DNA of 55,948 nt, from NCBI RefSeq assembly GCF_019683635.1, contig NZ_JADGIA010000008.1, positions 1 through 55,948 on the forward strand, read 5' to 3'. Below are positions 9,724-17,725 of this stretch, one piece after another. The first letter of the stretch is position 1. Every line of letters begins with the position of its first letter. The translations under genes and the position numbers were made by a program. The notes under the pieces were generated by a model. It was not told where the DNA came from. It saw nothing but the letters and a program-made list of their open reading frames with translations, and did no database searches. This stretch comes from Thermogemmatispora sp. GTDB lineage: Bacteria > Chloroflexota > Ktedonobacteria > Ktedonobacterales > Ktedonobacteraceae.

Positions 9724-9750
9724 TGTCACAGAACAGAGGTCTGACTCGTC
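9724..9750 (+). promoter_or_regulatory. Candidate ECF41/SigJ-type promoter of the riboflavin operon
   Basis: TGTCACA (9724-9730), a 16-nt spacer and CGTC (9747-9750, followed by TCCT) match the published ECF41/SigJ promoter pattern TGTCACA-N16-CGTC. It lies about 35 nt before the FMN riboswitch. The first gene of the transcript encodes a sigma factor of this very family, so autoregulation is the natural reading. No convincing sigma-70 promoter was seen here. Confidence 0.7.
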
Positions 9751-9784
9751 TCCTCTAGTAGAACGAAGAAAAAAATAGAACGCT

Positions 9785-9959
9785 GTCTTCGGGGCAGGGT
9801 GAGGGAGACAAGCCGACGCTCAGCAACTGGGTGACGGTCTCTCCCAATTCCCGATCGGCGGTATAGCCCGTACGCCCCCGCGCTCGCTGTCGCATGGCAG
9901 CGCGAGGGCATGACCTGGGGAAGTTCCAGGGCCGACGGTATAGTCCGATAGGAGAAGAC
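9785..9959 (+). ncRNA. FMN riboswitch (RFN element) controlling the sigma factor-rib operon
   Basis: All hallmark segments are present: P1 arms GTCTTC (9785-9790) and GAAGAC (9954-9959), GGGGCAGGGTGA, AATTCCCGATCGGCGG, TATAGCCC, a variable P4 arm (about 9870-9910), the CTGG-GGAAGT-TCCAGG hairpin, and GCCGACGGTATAGTCCGATA. The AGGAG ribosome-binding site of the first gene (9950-9954) is part of the aptamer's 3' side, and the TTG start is only 6 nt beyond P1. Ligand binding should therefore block translation directly. A 43-nt insertion (9803-9845) with its own 7-pair helix lies exactly in the middle of the L2 loop (UGA|AAU), where typical elements have six bases. Confidence 0.93.
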
Positions 9960-9965
9960 TGACGA

Positions 9966-10691
9966 TTGGAAGAGTTCGATCGTTATTATCCTCTACTCTT
10001 CGCTACTGCGCGTAGCCTGCTGGGCAGCTGCGATGAGATCGAGGATATTATCCAGGAAAGCTATATCCGCTATGCTACGGCAGCGGCGCAGCAGATAGGC
10101 TCGCTACGCGCCTATCTCCTGACCATTGTGACGCGCCTCTGTCTGGATCGCCTCAAGTCAGCCCGCGTGCAGCGCGAGCAGCCCCTTGGCCTCTGGCCGC
10201 CGGCTCCGAAGGGAGGGCCGACGGCAGCACCAGAGCCAGAGCCGGAAGAGCTGGTCGTCGAGAGCCTTGAACAGCGTGAGGCCCTGGCGCATGCGCTCTG
10301 GCTGCTTCAGGAGCGGCTCAGCCCCGCCGAGCGGGCCGTCTTTCTCCTCCACGAAGCCTTTGCCTGTCCCTATGAAGAGATCGCTCGCCTGCTCAACAGG
10401 AGCGCCAGCGCCTGCCGCCAGCTCCTGCATCGAGCCCGTAGCCGGCTGCGCGTCTCCCAGGCCCGTGCACGCTTTAGCGTAAAGCCCGAGGAGCATCGCG
10501 CTCTCCTGAACAGCTTCCTGCTAGCGGCCCAGGGTGGCCCAGTGCAGCCCCTGGTTGAGACGCTGCTGCCCGCTGCAGAGGCCCCCGGGATCGAAGCGAA
10601 GGCTGCGCTTATACAAGGAGCGACGCCGGTGCCCGCTGCCAGTGAAGAGGAGCCGCTGGCGCTGCCCGCTCTGGAGGAATGCCATGCCTGA
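9966..10691 (+). CDS. ECF41/SigJ-like RNA polymerase sigma factor with shortened C-terminal domain
   Basis: The 241-residue protein directs RNA polymerase to a specific promoter set. Region 2 is FDRYYPLLFATARSLLGS...DEIEDIIQESYIRY (about 4-40). Region 4 is LSPAERAVFLLHEAFACPYEEIARLLNRS plus RQLLHRARSRLR (about 118-160). The linker RFSVKPEEHRALLNSFLLAAQ matches the start of the SnoaL-like extension of ECF41/SigJ factors. The rest of that domain is missing and replaced by an Ala/Pro/Glu-rich tail. Translation starts at TTG 9966, served by AGGAG inside the riboswitch. The stop overlaps the ribD start by 8 nt, so the two are translationally coupled. No anti-sigma gene is nearby, as usual for this family. 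Confidence 0.85.
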   Translation: MEEFDRYYPLLFATARSLLGSCDEIEDIIQESYIRYATAAAQQIGSLRAYLLTIVTRLCLDRLKSARVQREQPLGLWPPAPKGGPTAAPEPEPEELVVESLEQREALAHALWLLQERLSPAERAVFLLHEAFACPYEEIARLLNRSASACRQLLHRARSRLRVSQARARFSVKPEEHRALLNSFLLAAQGGPVQPLVETLLPAAEAPGIEAKAALIQGATPVPAASEEEPLALPALEECHA

Positions 10692-11886
10692 AGAGCCAAC
10701 CATCGTGCTAAGCGAACAGGAGCGGTGGATGATGCAGCGAGCGCTGGCGCTGGCGCGGGCCGTCGAGGGACGTACCAGCCCGCGCCCACCGGTGGGGGCT
10801 GTGCTCGTGCGTGACGGGCAGATGGTGGGTCAGGGGGCGACGGCCCCGCCCTATGGGCCACATGCCGAGGCAGAGGCGCTGCGCGAAGCCGGCTCCCATG
10901 CTCGGGGGGCCGATCTCTATGTGACCCTAGAGCCGTGCTGCATCGCACTACACACGCCGCCCTGTACCGAGGCCCTCATTGCCGCGGGCGTCCGGCGCGT
11001 TGTGGTGGCCGCTTGTGATCCCAATCCTCGCGTCGATGGGCGCGGGCTGCAGCAACTGCGACAGGCCGGGATAGAGGTTGCGCTCCTCGACGAAGACGAT
11101 CCCCTGGCCCGGCAGGCTCGCGAGCTGCTGCGTCCCTTTGCCACCTTTGTACGTGGCAACCGCCCCTACGTCACCGCCAAGTGGGCAATGACCCTGGATG
11201 GGAAGATTGCCGCGCACACGGGAGACGCCTTCTGGATCAGCGGACCGCAGGCCCGTGCCTGGGCCCACGAACTGCGCGATCGCGTCGATGGCATCCTGGT
11301 CGGGGCCGGCACAGCGCGCCGCGACGATCCCTTGCTCACCGTGCGCCTGACCACTGACGCACGCCGGCCACGCCTCCAGCCGCCGCGGCGACTGGTCATT
11401 ACCAGCAGCGGCCAGCTCCCGCCAGAGCTGCGGCTGCTGACAACACCCGAAGCCGGAGAGACCTGGCTGCTGATCGGCGAGCGGGTTCCCGCAGAGCGAC
11501 GCGCGGCCCTGTCCCGTCCGGGGGTGCGCCTCATCGAGGTGCCTTGCGAGCCGACGGGGCGTGTTGATCTCCGCCAGGCTCTGCAGCGTCTGGCCGCCGA
11601 GGGCCTGATACATATCCTTCTGGAGGGTGGGGCAGCCCTCACGGGCAGCGCCTTCGACTGTCGCTGCATCGACCATGTCGCTGCCATCGTCGCGCCCCGG
11701 CTGATCGGGGGTGCCAGCGCTCCCGTCCCTCTCGCCGGCCAGGGCCTACCCCGCTTGAGCCTGGCGGCTACGTTGGACGATCAGCGCACGCAGGCTCTTG
11801 GCGACGACCTGCTGATCGAAGGCGAGGTCTGCTATCACCCTTCCTCATCCGTCGCTAGAGAAGCGGCGGAGGAGCGAAGAACCTGA
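10684..11886 (+). CDS. ribD: Bifunctional riboflavin biosynthesis deaminase/reductase RibD
   Basis: Deaminates the pyrimidine intermediate from GTP and then reduces its ribosyl side chain. Of 400 residues, the N-terminal deaminase carries HAEAEAL and TLEPCC...HTPPCTEALIAAGV (zinc His and Cys ligands) with DPNPRVDGRGL. The reductase half begins at RPYVTAKWAMTLDGKIA and contains VDGILVGAGTARRDDPLLTVR and HILLEGGAALTGS. The ATG at 10684 lies inside the end of the sigma factor gene and has GGAGGA 4-9 nt upstream. It is the second gene of the FMN-riboswitch operon. The usual EPCSHxGRTPPC is EPCCIALHTPPC here, but all metal ligands are kept. Confidence 0.95.
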   Translation: MPEEPTIVLSEQERWMMQRALALARAVEGRTSPRPPVGAVLVRDGQMVGQGATAPPYGPHAEAEALREAGSHARGADLYVTLEPCCIALHTPPCTEALIAAGVRRVVVAACDPNPRVDGRGLQQLRQAGIEVALLDEDDPLARQARELLRPFATFVRGNRPYVTAKWAMTLDGKIAAHTGDAFWISGPQARAWAHELRDRVDGILVGAGTARRDDPLLTVRLTTDARRPRLQPPRRLVITSSGQLPPELRLLTTPEAGETWLLIGERVPAERRAALSRPGVRLIEVPCEPTGRVDLRQALQRLAAEGLIHILLEGGAALTGSAFDCRCIDHVAAIVAPRLIGGASAPVPLAGQGLPRLSLAATLDDQRTQALGDDLLIEGEVCYHPSSSVAREAAEERRT

Positions 11887-11908
11887 CGAGAAAGTGAGAA
11901 ACCAGGCG

Positions 11909-13243
11909 ATGTCAATCAACCAGCTGTTAGAGACAGACGACCTGTGGCTCTCAGTGCCTGCCGCCGTACGCCGACTGCAGGCCGGCCAGATGGTCTTGCT
12001 CTGCGACGATGAGACGCGCGAGCACGAGGCCGACCTCTGCCTGGCGGCCCAGTTCGCTACCCCTGAGCGCATCAACTTTATGCTACAGCAGGCGCACGGC
12101 CTGCTCTGTGTGGCCCTGGCCGGCGAGCGGCTCGATGTCCTGGCCATTCCCCTGGCCGAGCGCGCTAACGCTCCCCTGCAGGACACCGCCTTTACGGCCT
12201 CCGTCGACGCCCGCCGCGGCACTACTACTGGCATCTCCGCGCGCGATCGCGCCATAACCGCTCGTCTGCTTGTCGATCCAACCGCACAGCCGGAGGACTT
12301 CGCGCGCCCGGGCCACCTCTTTCCACTGCGGGCCCATCCAGCCGGTACCCTGGGGCGCCGCGGCCACACTGAGGGAGCGGTCGACCTCATGCGTCTGGCC
12401 GGCCTGGAGCCAGGGGCAGTCATCTGCGAAGTGCTCGATGAAGAAGGCGAGCCGGCGCGCGGTGCCACTCTACTGCGCTTTGCCCAGCGTCACGGCCTGG
12501 GTCTCATTACTGTGGACGCCATTGCCCGCTTCCGCCGCCAGCAGCGCGTCATTCTGGTCAATGAGACGCGCCTGCCGCTGCCTGAAGGCGACTTCCGGCT
12601 CCGCCACTATCGCGACACACGCCGGGGGCGCGACTACCTGGCGCTCATTTTGGGAGAGCTTGATCAGGGTGACCTGCCGCCGCTGGTGCGTCTCCATTCG
12701 GCCTGCACTACCGGCGAGGTCTTTGGCTCACAGCGCTGCGACTGCCAGGCTCAGCTCAGGCAGGCCCTGGCTCTCATTGGACGCGAAGGGCGAGGTCTGC
12801 TGCTCTATCTTCCCCAGGAAGGGCGCGGCATCGGCCTGGCCGGCAAACTGCACGCCTATCGTCTCCAGGACAACGGCTACGATACTGTCGAGGCCAACGA
12901 GCATCTTGGCTACCCCGCCGATGCGCGCTCCTACGACGAAGCCGTCGCCATTCTGGTAGATCTGGGCCTGCATCGCCTGCGCCTGCTCACCAACAATCCG
13001 GCCAAGCTCCAGGCCCTGCAAGACGCCGACCTCCAGGTCGAGCGTGTAGCGCTAGAGATCCCTGCCAGCCCCGAGAACCGTGCCTATCTCGACACCCGTC
13101 GCCGGCGCCTGGGTCATCTCCTCACAGCCTCGACAGAGCCAGGCCCAAACGCGATTGCAGCTATCAAGGCCATCAGTCAGGCGGTAAGCCACAATGGCAG
13201 GCGAACAGAGGAGGAGCACCATGTCAGAAGCTATCAGCGTTGA
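11909..13243 (+). CDS. ribBA: Bifunctional DHBP synthase/GTP cyclohydrolase II RibBA
   Basis: Makes both riboflavin precursors: 3,4-dihydroxy-2-butanone 4-phosphate (N-half) and the GTP-derived pyrimidine (C-half). The 444-residue product has the DHBP motif CDDETREHEADLCLAA with acidic metal ligands, then TTTGISARDRAITARL, RPGHLFPLRA and RRGHTEGAVDLMRLAG. The cyclohydrolase half carries the zinc site HSACTTGEVFGSQRCDCQ, YLPQEGRGIGLAGKLHAY and LLTNNPAKLQAL. The residue after HS is Ala where Glu is usual (HSEC); the three Cys are intact. The start is uncertain: ATG 11909 or GTG 11894, both with weak ribosome-binding sites. It follows ribD by about 20 nt. Confidence 0.94.
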   Translation: MSINQLLETDDLWLSVPAAVRRLQAGQMVLLCDDETREHEADLCLAAQFATPERINFMLQQAHGLLCVALAGERLDVLAIPLAERANAPLQDTAFTASVDARRGTTTGISARDRAITARLLVDPTAQPEDFARPGHLFPLRAHPAGTLGRRGHTEGAVDLMRLAGLEPGAVICEVLDEEGEPARGATLLRFAQRHGLGLITVDAIARFRRQQRVILVNETRLPLPEGDFRLRHYRDTRRGRDYLALILGELDQGDLPPLVRLHSACTTGEVFGSQRCDCQAQLRQALALIGREGRGLLLYLPQEGRGIGLAGKLHAYRLQDNGYDTVEANEHLGYPADARSYDEAVAILVDLGLHRLRLLTNNPAKLQALQDADLQVERVALEIPASPENRAYLDTRRRRLGHLLTASTEPGPNAIAAIKAISQAVSHNGRRTEEEHHVRSYQR

Positions 13244-13748
13244 AGAGCGGCCTGACGGCAGAGGGCTGCGCATCGCCCTGGCCGTGGCCCGTTACCACCC
13301 GCAGATCACCGGCGCCATGCAAGAGACGGCGCGGCGCAGCCTGATCGCCCACGGTGTGGCCGAAGAGGACATTGACATCTGGCAGGCCCCTGGCTCCTTC
13401 GAGCTTCCCCTCCTGGCCCAGGCCCTGGCCGCCAGCCGGCGCTACGACGCCATCATCTGCCTGGGCTGCGTCATGAAGGGCGAAACGCGCCACGACGTCC
13501 TTGTCGGCGACGCCGCCGCTCAGGGCATCCAGCGCGTTGCCCTCGACAGCGGCCTACCCGTGATCTTCGGCGTCATCTGTGCCGCCAATCGTCTCCAGGC
13601 CCAGGCGCGCATTCCCCGCGCCGCCGAGTGTGCCCTGGCTGCCATCGAGCTAGTCTCTACCCTGCGGCGCGTCCGTCATCCAGGCGCGATGCACGTCTGC
13701 CAGCGCGATCAACAAGATATGGTGAGCACCAGCGAAAGGAGCGGCTAA
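13221..13748 (+). CDS. ribH: 6,7-dimethyl-8-ribityllumazine synthase RibH
   Basis: Condenses the ribitylamino-pyrimidine with DHBP to lumazine. The 175-residue protein shows IALAVARYHPQITGAM, APGSFELPLLAQAL, the catalytic-His motif CVMKGETRHDVLVGDAAAQG and PVIFGVICAANRLQAQAR. The usual 'TTDN' after PVIFGV is CAAN here. The ATG at 13221 has GAGGAG about 6 nt upstream and overlaps the end of ribBA by 23 nt, so coupled translation is likely. Confidence 0.95.
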   Translation: MSEAISVEERPDGRGLRIALAVARYHPQITGAMQETARRSLIAHGVAEEDIDIWQAPGSFELPLLAQALAASRRYDAIICLGCVMKGETRHDVLVGDAAAQGIQRVALDSGLPVIFGVICAANRLQAQARIPRAAECALAAIELVSTLRRVRHPGAMHVCQRDQQDMVSTSERSG

Positions 13749-13754
13749 GTCCTC

Positions 13755-14471
13755 ATGTTTACCGGCATCGTCGAAGAAGTTGGCAGCGTCCTGGCGACCG
13801 GCGCCACCACCCTGGACATTGCCATACCAGCCACCTGGTCCGACGTCAAACTCGGTGACAGCATCGCCGTTGACGGCGCCTGCCTCACTGTCGTCGCGCG
13901 CGGAGAGGACTGGCTGCGTGTGGAACTTATGCCCGAGACCCTGCGTCGCACGCGCTTCGCCTCCCTCATTGCCGACGAAAGGAGCGGGCAGGATGAGCGC
14001 GCCGTCAATCTAGAGCGCTCGCTCCCTGTAGGAGGGCGTTTCGGTGGGCATATTGTCCAGGGACACGTCGAAGCGGTCGTCACAGTCCTGAGCACGCGGG
14101 AAGAGGGCAACTCGCTGGTCTGCGAGATGGCCCTGCCCGTTGCCCTGCGCCCCTATATCGTTCCCAAAGGCTTTGTGGCCCTCAACGGCGTCAGCCTCAC
14201 CGTAGTCTCCTGTCTGGAAGATCGCTTTTCCGTTGCGCTCATCCCTTATACAAGAACCCACACCAACCTTGGCCGACTGCGTCCGGGCAGCCTCCTCAAC
14301 CTGGAAAGCGACATCCTCGGGCGCTACCTGGTTCAGCTTGTGGGCCACTATGCTTTCTCGACTCAGCTCCAGCTCCCAGAAGCTGCGAGCGACGCCCTGG
14401 ATTGGGTTTTCCCAGAGAGGAACAAGGCGGGTGAGGGCGAGGGCGAGGGAGCAAAACGCCAGGAAGGGTAA
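13755..14471 (+). CDS. ribE: Riboflavin synthase alpha chain RibE
   Basis: Dismutates two lumazines to riboflavin; last step of the operon. The 238-residue protein is a tandem of two lumazine-binding repeats. It starts with MFTGIVEEVGSV and DSIAVDGACLTVV; the second repeat has GGHIVQGHVEAVV, FVALNGVSLTVV and YTRTHTNLG. A Glu/Gly/Lys-rich tail beyond the domain looks unstructured. It follows ribH by 6 nt; AAAGGAG lies about 14 nt before the ATG. The stop codon lies within the following hairpin. Confidence 0.95.
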   Translation: MFTGIVEEVGSVLATGATTLDIAIPATWSDVKLGDSIAVDGACLTVVARGEDWLRVELMPETLRRTRFASLIADERSGQDERAVNLERSLPVGGRFGGHIVQGHVEAVVTVLSTREEGNSLVCEMALPVALRPYIVPKGFVALNGVSLTVVSCLEDRFSVALIPYTRTHTNLGRLRPGSLLNLESDILGRYLVQLVGHYAFSTQLQLPEAASDALDWVFPERNKAGEGEGEGAKRQEG

Positions 14472-14515
14472 CGAGGGGAGCAGCCTCCTTGCTGGCTCCT
14501 CCCCGCTACCCTTCC
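14462..14515. terminator. Hairpin ending the riboflavin operon
   Basis: GGAAGGGTA (14462-14470) pairs with TACCCTTCC (14507-14515). An inner GGGGAGCAGC arm pairs imperfectly with GCTGGCTCCTCCCC around a short loop. It overlaps the ribE stop and sits between convergent genes, so it may serve both strands. There is no T-tract. Confidence 0.6.
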
Positions 14516-14582
14516 AGCCGGGGTGAACGACGCTCGCTATGAGGTGGGTCTGCTAAGTGAACAGCTAGCGTTGGACGAGACG

Positions 14583-17207
14583 CTATTGCAAGGCGACGGC
14601 GAAGACATGCATCCTACCGCCGCTCACCGCTGCCGGCAAGGTCACACTTTTCACGGTTTTTCCCTGCGGCAGGGCGATGCTCACATAGAACAGATAGCAC
14701 TTCATCTGAACCGGACCGTTGGGACTATTAAAGTAGGGCATGCTCACGGCCTGGGGACTGCCCGGCAGGGGACGAGAGCCGCCGCCGTCCAGGGTCCAAT
14801 CGCTGAAGGTGATGGGCACGGTCTGCGTTGTCCCATCGGTAAAGGTGATCAAAAGCTGACCACGGGCCACGCCGTGATCGGCAGCCCCGAGCAGGCCGAG
14901 CAACTTCGCGCGTGGCTGGTGCTCCACTGGCAGCGTCTGGCCCGCCGCCAGATAGTTATCCGGCTCGCCTGAAAGTACATTGGGCCAGACGAAGACGAAG
15001 CCACCTGCAAAGACATGGTCGCCAGGATTGACACCGGCCCGCTGGAGGGCCTGCGCCGAGTAGCTATTGCCTCCCTGATCAAAGTTAGCCGTCGTCGGAC
15101 GATCGTCGTTGCTGACCCCCACATTGTTGTAAGCAGGGGTCGTGCGTGGACCAGACTGAGCCGGAGCGGGGGCGGGCGAACCGCCGCGCGCAGAAGCGCC
15201 GGGCGTCTGCCCCGGCTGGCCTGCACCGGGAGCCGGCGACGGGCGAACCGCTGCAGTCGGCACTGGTATCGCCGAGGCAGTCCCTGAGCCGCTGGCCGGC
15301 AGCCCGGTCAGCGAGCGCGGATCAGCTCTTAGATCGCTGGCCGGACGCCGATCCGGTCCCGGCTCCGATTGCGGCCCAGGCCGATTTTGAGGGCCAGGCT
15401 GTGTCTGCGGTCCAGGATGAGGCAGGCGCAGCGGCTGGACCGGGTGCGGTTCTAGCTGCTGGGGACTCCCCTCCGTCTGACCTGGGGACGGCGAGAGATG
15501 CACCGTTGGCAGCAGGCCATAGATTACCAATGCCTTCCCGCTCGGCACAAAGACCCGCCCGTCGGCTACCGTCGGAACGCTGAATTTCACATACCCCGGT
15601 AGGGCGTCGCGCTCGGGACTCTGATCGCTGCTGTACAATTCACGAGCCAGATTGCTGGCATCATAGGCGCGCAGTACCCCGCGGGGATCTACCAGCCAGA
15701 GAATGCCCGTTCCGGCGCGGTTGCTGCTGGAGGTCACCACCACGTTTGCACCCGGGAAAGGCAGCTCCTCGGGCGTAGCCGAGACCGGCTGAGACGAGAG
15801 GCGGCCATTGATGAGGCGGTAGGCCACCACTGGACGGTTCACACTGGCGAAGTAGACATACTCTCCATCGGGACCGTTCCAGTAGGCAGGTGTACTGAAG
15901 AGGCCGCCGATTGTCGTCGGCGGAAACTCCTGCACGATCTGATCCACATCGTTGCGTGCCTGGTGGTTGCAGGCGTCAGCGATGGTGTGGTAGCGGCCCA
16001 GGCGATTACGGGCCAGGACATAGATCCGTCCCTCTTTGCCCGAGGCGATCAGCTCGCCGACCGTCGGCAGCAACAAAGGAGCGGCGGAGCCGAGGTCGGC
16101 ATCGGCATCGTCCAGACAGCGCTCATTGAAGGGCGTGAAATAGTCGACCAGGCGCAGATCGGGCGAGAGCTTCCCCACCGAATCGCCAGCGTTACGACCG
16201 TTCAGATGGAGATTAAAGGAGCCATTGCCGCTCGTAAAATAGAGAAAGCCATGCTCATCGGCGGTCAGAGCGCCGCCAGAACCCCAGATACCGGCCCGTG
16301 CGCCATCGGGCGTATCGTTAAAGACCGCCATCTGGCGGAAGGCGCTGCCGTTATACTGGTAGCTCATGATCCAGCCGTGGTACGGCATATTATCGCAAAA
16401 CGAGCCCCAGGCGATATAGATCTGCCCATTGGCCAGCACCAAGGCAGCGCGCTGGCGCTGGAAGCGAGGATCGAACGTGAGCAGACCGCGGCGACTGCCG
16501 GCGCCTGTGCCGCGCACGCTCGCCTGGATCGTTACCGGACTGCCCTTGCGCTCCTGGCCGGTGGTGATATCCAGAGCATGGAGGCGATAGACCAGGCGAC
16601 TGCCCTCTTTAGTGAAAGCCACCACGTAGAGCGTACGAGTGGCGGCATCGATGACCGGCGTACCGGTGATGCCGATCTCGGGCACCAGGTCATTGCAGGC
16701 CACGTCGTGGTTTGTCGGAACCTGCGCGCCGCGTCCCAGGAAGCTCGTCCGCCAGAGCAAGGCCCGCTCGGGCCTGGTAGCATCGGCGTCGAAGGCATAG
16801 ACGCTGTCGTGCTCGGTCGCCACGAAGACCACGTTGCGCACCCGACCCTGAATCGGCAGACTGGGCACATAGAGCGGCTGGGCGTAGACCTGGCCATCGA
16901 CTGCCAGCGTCAGACGCTTCCCGAAGGTACTGGCATTGACATTGCTCGTTGTCAGCAGCACCTCCGCGGGGTTGTGGCCGCTGTGCCGGTTATTGTACTT
17001 GAAGGTCAGCACGGCGGTACCGCTCGCGGGGGCAGCGTAGGCGGCAGGTTGCGACCCGCGGCCTGTGGCCTGCTGGTCGGAGGAGGGCCTCCAGGCCAGC
17101 GCTCTGCCGGTTCCGCCGGGTAGCCAGGAGGAAAAGAGCAGGCCCCCGAGTAGCAGCAGGGGCAGTACTGCCGCTACTCGGGGCAACAAGCGAGAGAGGT
17201 TGATCAT
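14583..17207 (-). CDS. Secreted PQQ-type beta-propeller protein with Pro-rich linker and C-terminal sugar-associated domain
   Basis: The 874-residue protein has a signal peptide (basic RLLPR, then hydrophobic to about residue 38). A WD/PQQ-like propeller of about 500 residues follows, with blade motifs such as VVFVATEHDSVYAFDAD, GITGTPVIDAATRTLYVVA and LYFTSGNGSFNLHL. No quinone-binding residues could be assigned, so enzyme activity is not claimed. A Pro/Gln/Gly linker of about 140 residues leads to a domain starting YNNVGVSNDDRPTTANFDQG. Similar domains occur at the ends of some secreted glycoside hydrolases. The ATG at 17207 has GAAGGAG 5 nt upstream. Probably a cell-surface binding protein, transcribed alone and convergent to ribE. 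Confidence 0.75.
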   Translation of the reverse strand: MINLSRLLPRVAAVLPLLLLGGLLFSSWLPGGTGRALAWRPSSDQQATGRGSQPAAYAAPASGTAVLTFKYNNRHSGHNPAEVLLTTSNVNASTFGKRLTLAVDGQVYAQPLYVPSLPIQGRVRNVVFVATEHDSVYAFDADATRPERALLWRTSFLGRGAQVPTNHDVACNDLVPEIGITGTPVIDAATRTLYVVAFTKEGSRLVYRLHALDITTGQERKGSPVTIQASVRGTGAGSRRGLLTFDPRFQRQRAALVLANGQIYIAWGSFCDNMPYHGWIMSYQYNGSAFRQMAVFNDTPDGARAGIWGSGGALTADEHGFLYFTSGNGSFNLHLNGRNAGDSVGKLSPDLRLVDYFTPFNERCLDDADADLGSAAPLLLPTVGELIASGKEGRIYVLARNRLGRYHTIADACNHQARNDVDQIVQEFPPTTIGGLFSTPAYWNGPDGEYVYFASVNRPVVAYRLINGRLSSQPVSATPEELPFPGANVVVTSSSNRAGTGILWLVDPRGVLRAYDASNLARELYSSDQSPERDALPGYVKFSVPTVADGRVFVPSGKALVIYGLLPTVHLSPSPGQTEGSPQQLEPHPVQPLRLPHPGPQTQPGPQNRPGPQSEPGPDRRPASDLRADPRSLTGLPASGSGTASAIPVPTAAVRPSPAPGAGQPGQTPGASARGGSPAPAPAQSGPRTTPAYNNVGVSNDDRPTTANFDQGGNSYSAQALQRAGVNPGDHVFAGGFVFVWPNVLSGEPDNYLAAGQTLPVEHQPRAKLLGLLGAADHGVARGQLLITFTDGTTQTVPITFSDWTLDGGGSRPLPGSPQAVSMPYFNSPNGPVQMKCYLFYVSIALPQGKTVKSVTLPAAVSGGRMHVFAVALQ

Positions 17208-17725
17208 CACGTCTCCTTCACCACTGCAGTGATAAGCAAGCAGGGGCATGGCGTCTACTGCCCGTCGGCGATCAGGAACGGAGTAGCAGCTCTTCCTCTC
17301 CTCGTGCTTGCTTGCTTCTTCCTTGCTTCAACTTGCGTCGGTCAACCCTTTGCTGGAGGCGATTTCGTGCGTCTACAATCTGTGGTTACTTGCATCACAG
17401 CCCGTACACCGGCTTACTTTCCTCAGAAGCCCAAAGCAGCTTACGCGCTGCTTCCATTACTTATGATACTCAAGACACAAAATGAAAATCAGTATCTCAA
17501 TCATGATCAATAAATTGACAGGGGCAGGAAGATGATCGAGGTGAAGGACATATGAAATCGTCTGGTTGCTCGCAGGAAGCATTAGCCAAACGTCCTGGAG
17601 ACTGGTCTGTTGAAAAGGATTTATGCTATCATAACAGAGCCAATCGTCTGAAGAAAGAGGCCTTTCCCAGTCGGCTCGTATTCGTTGCAGGGGCCTCGTT
17701 TTCATCCCCTTGAGAGTCCTGGACT
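17208..17725. other. Divergent intergenic region
   Basis: This 518-bp region lies between the minus-strand propeller gene and the plus-strand DUF2079 gene. It is more AT-rich around 17450-17640. Several -10-like words occur (for example TATGCT near 17624), but no hexamer pair with correct spacing stood out. Nothing else was recognised. Confidence 0.4.

Noticed and set aside
15963..17123. 386-codon plus-strand frame opposite the propeller gene
   Set aside because: Long antisense frames are common at this GC content; the minus strand shows propeller blades and a signal peptide.
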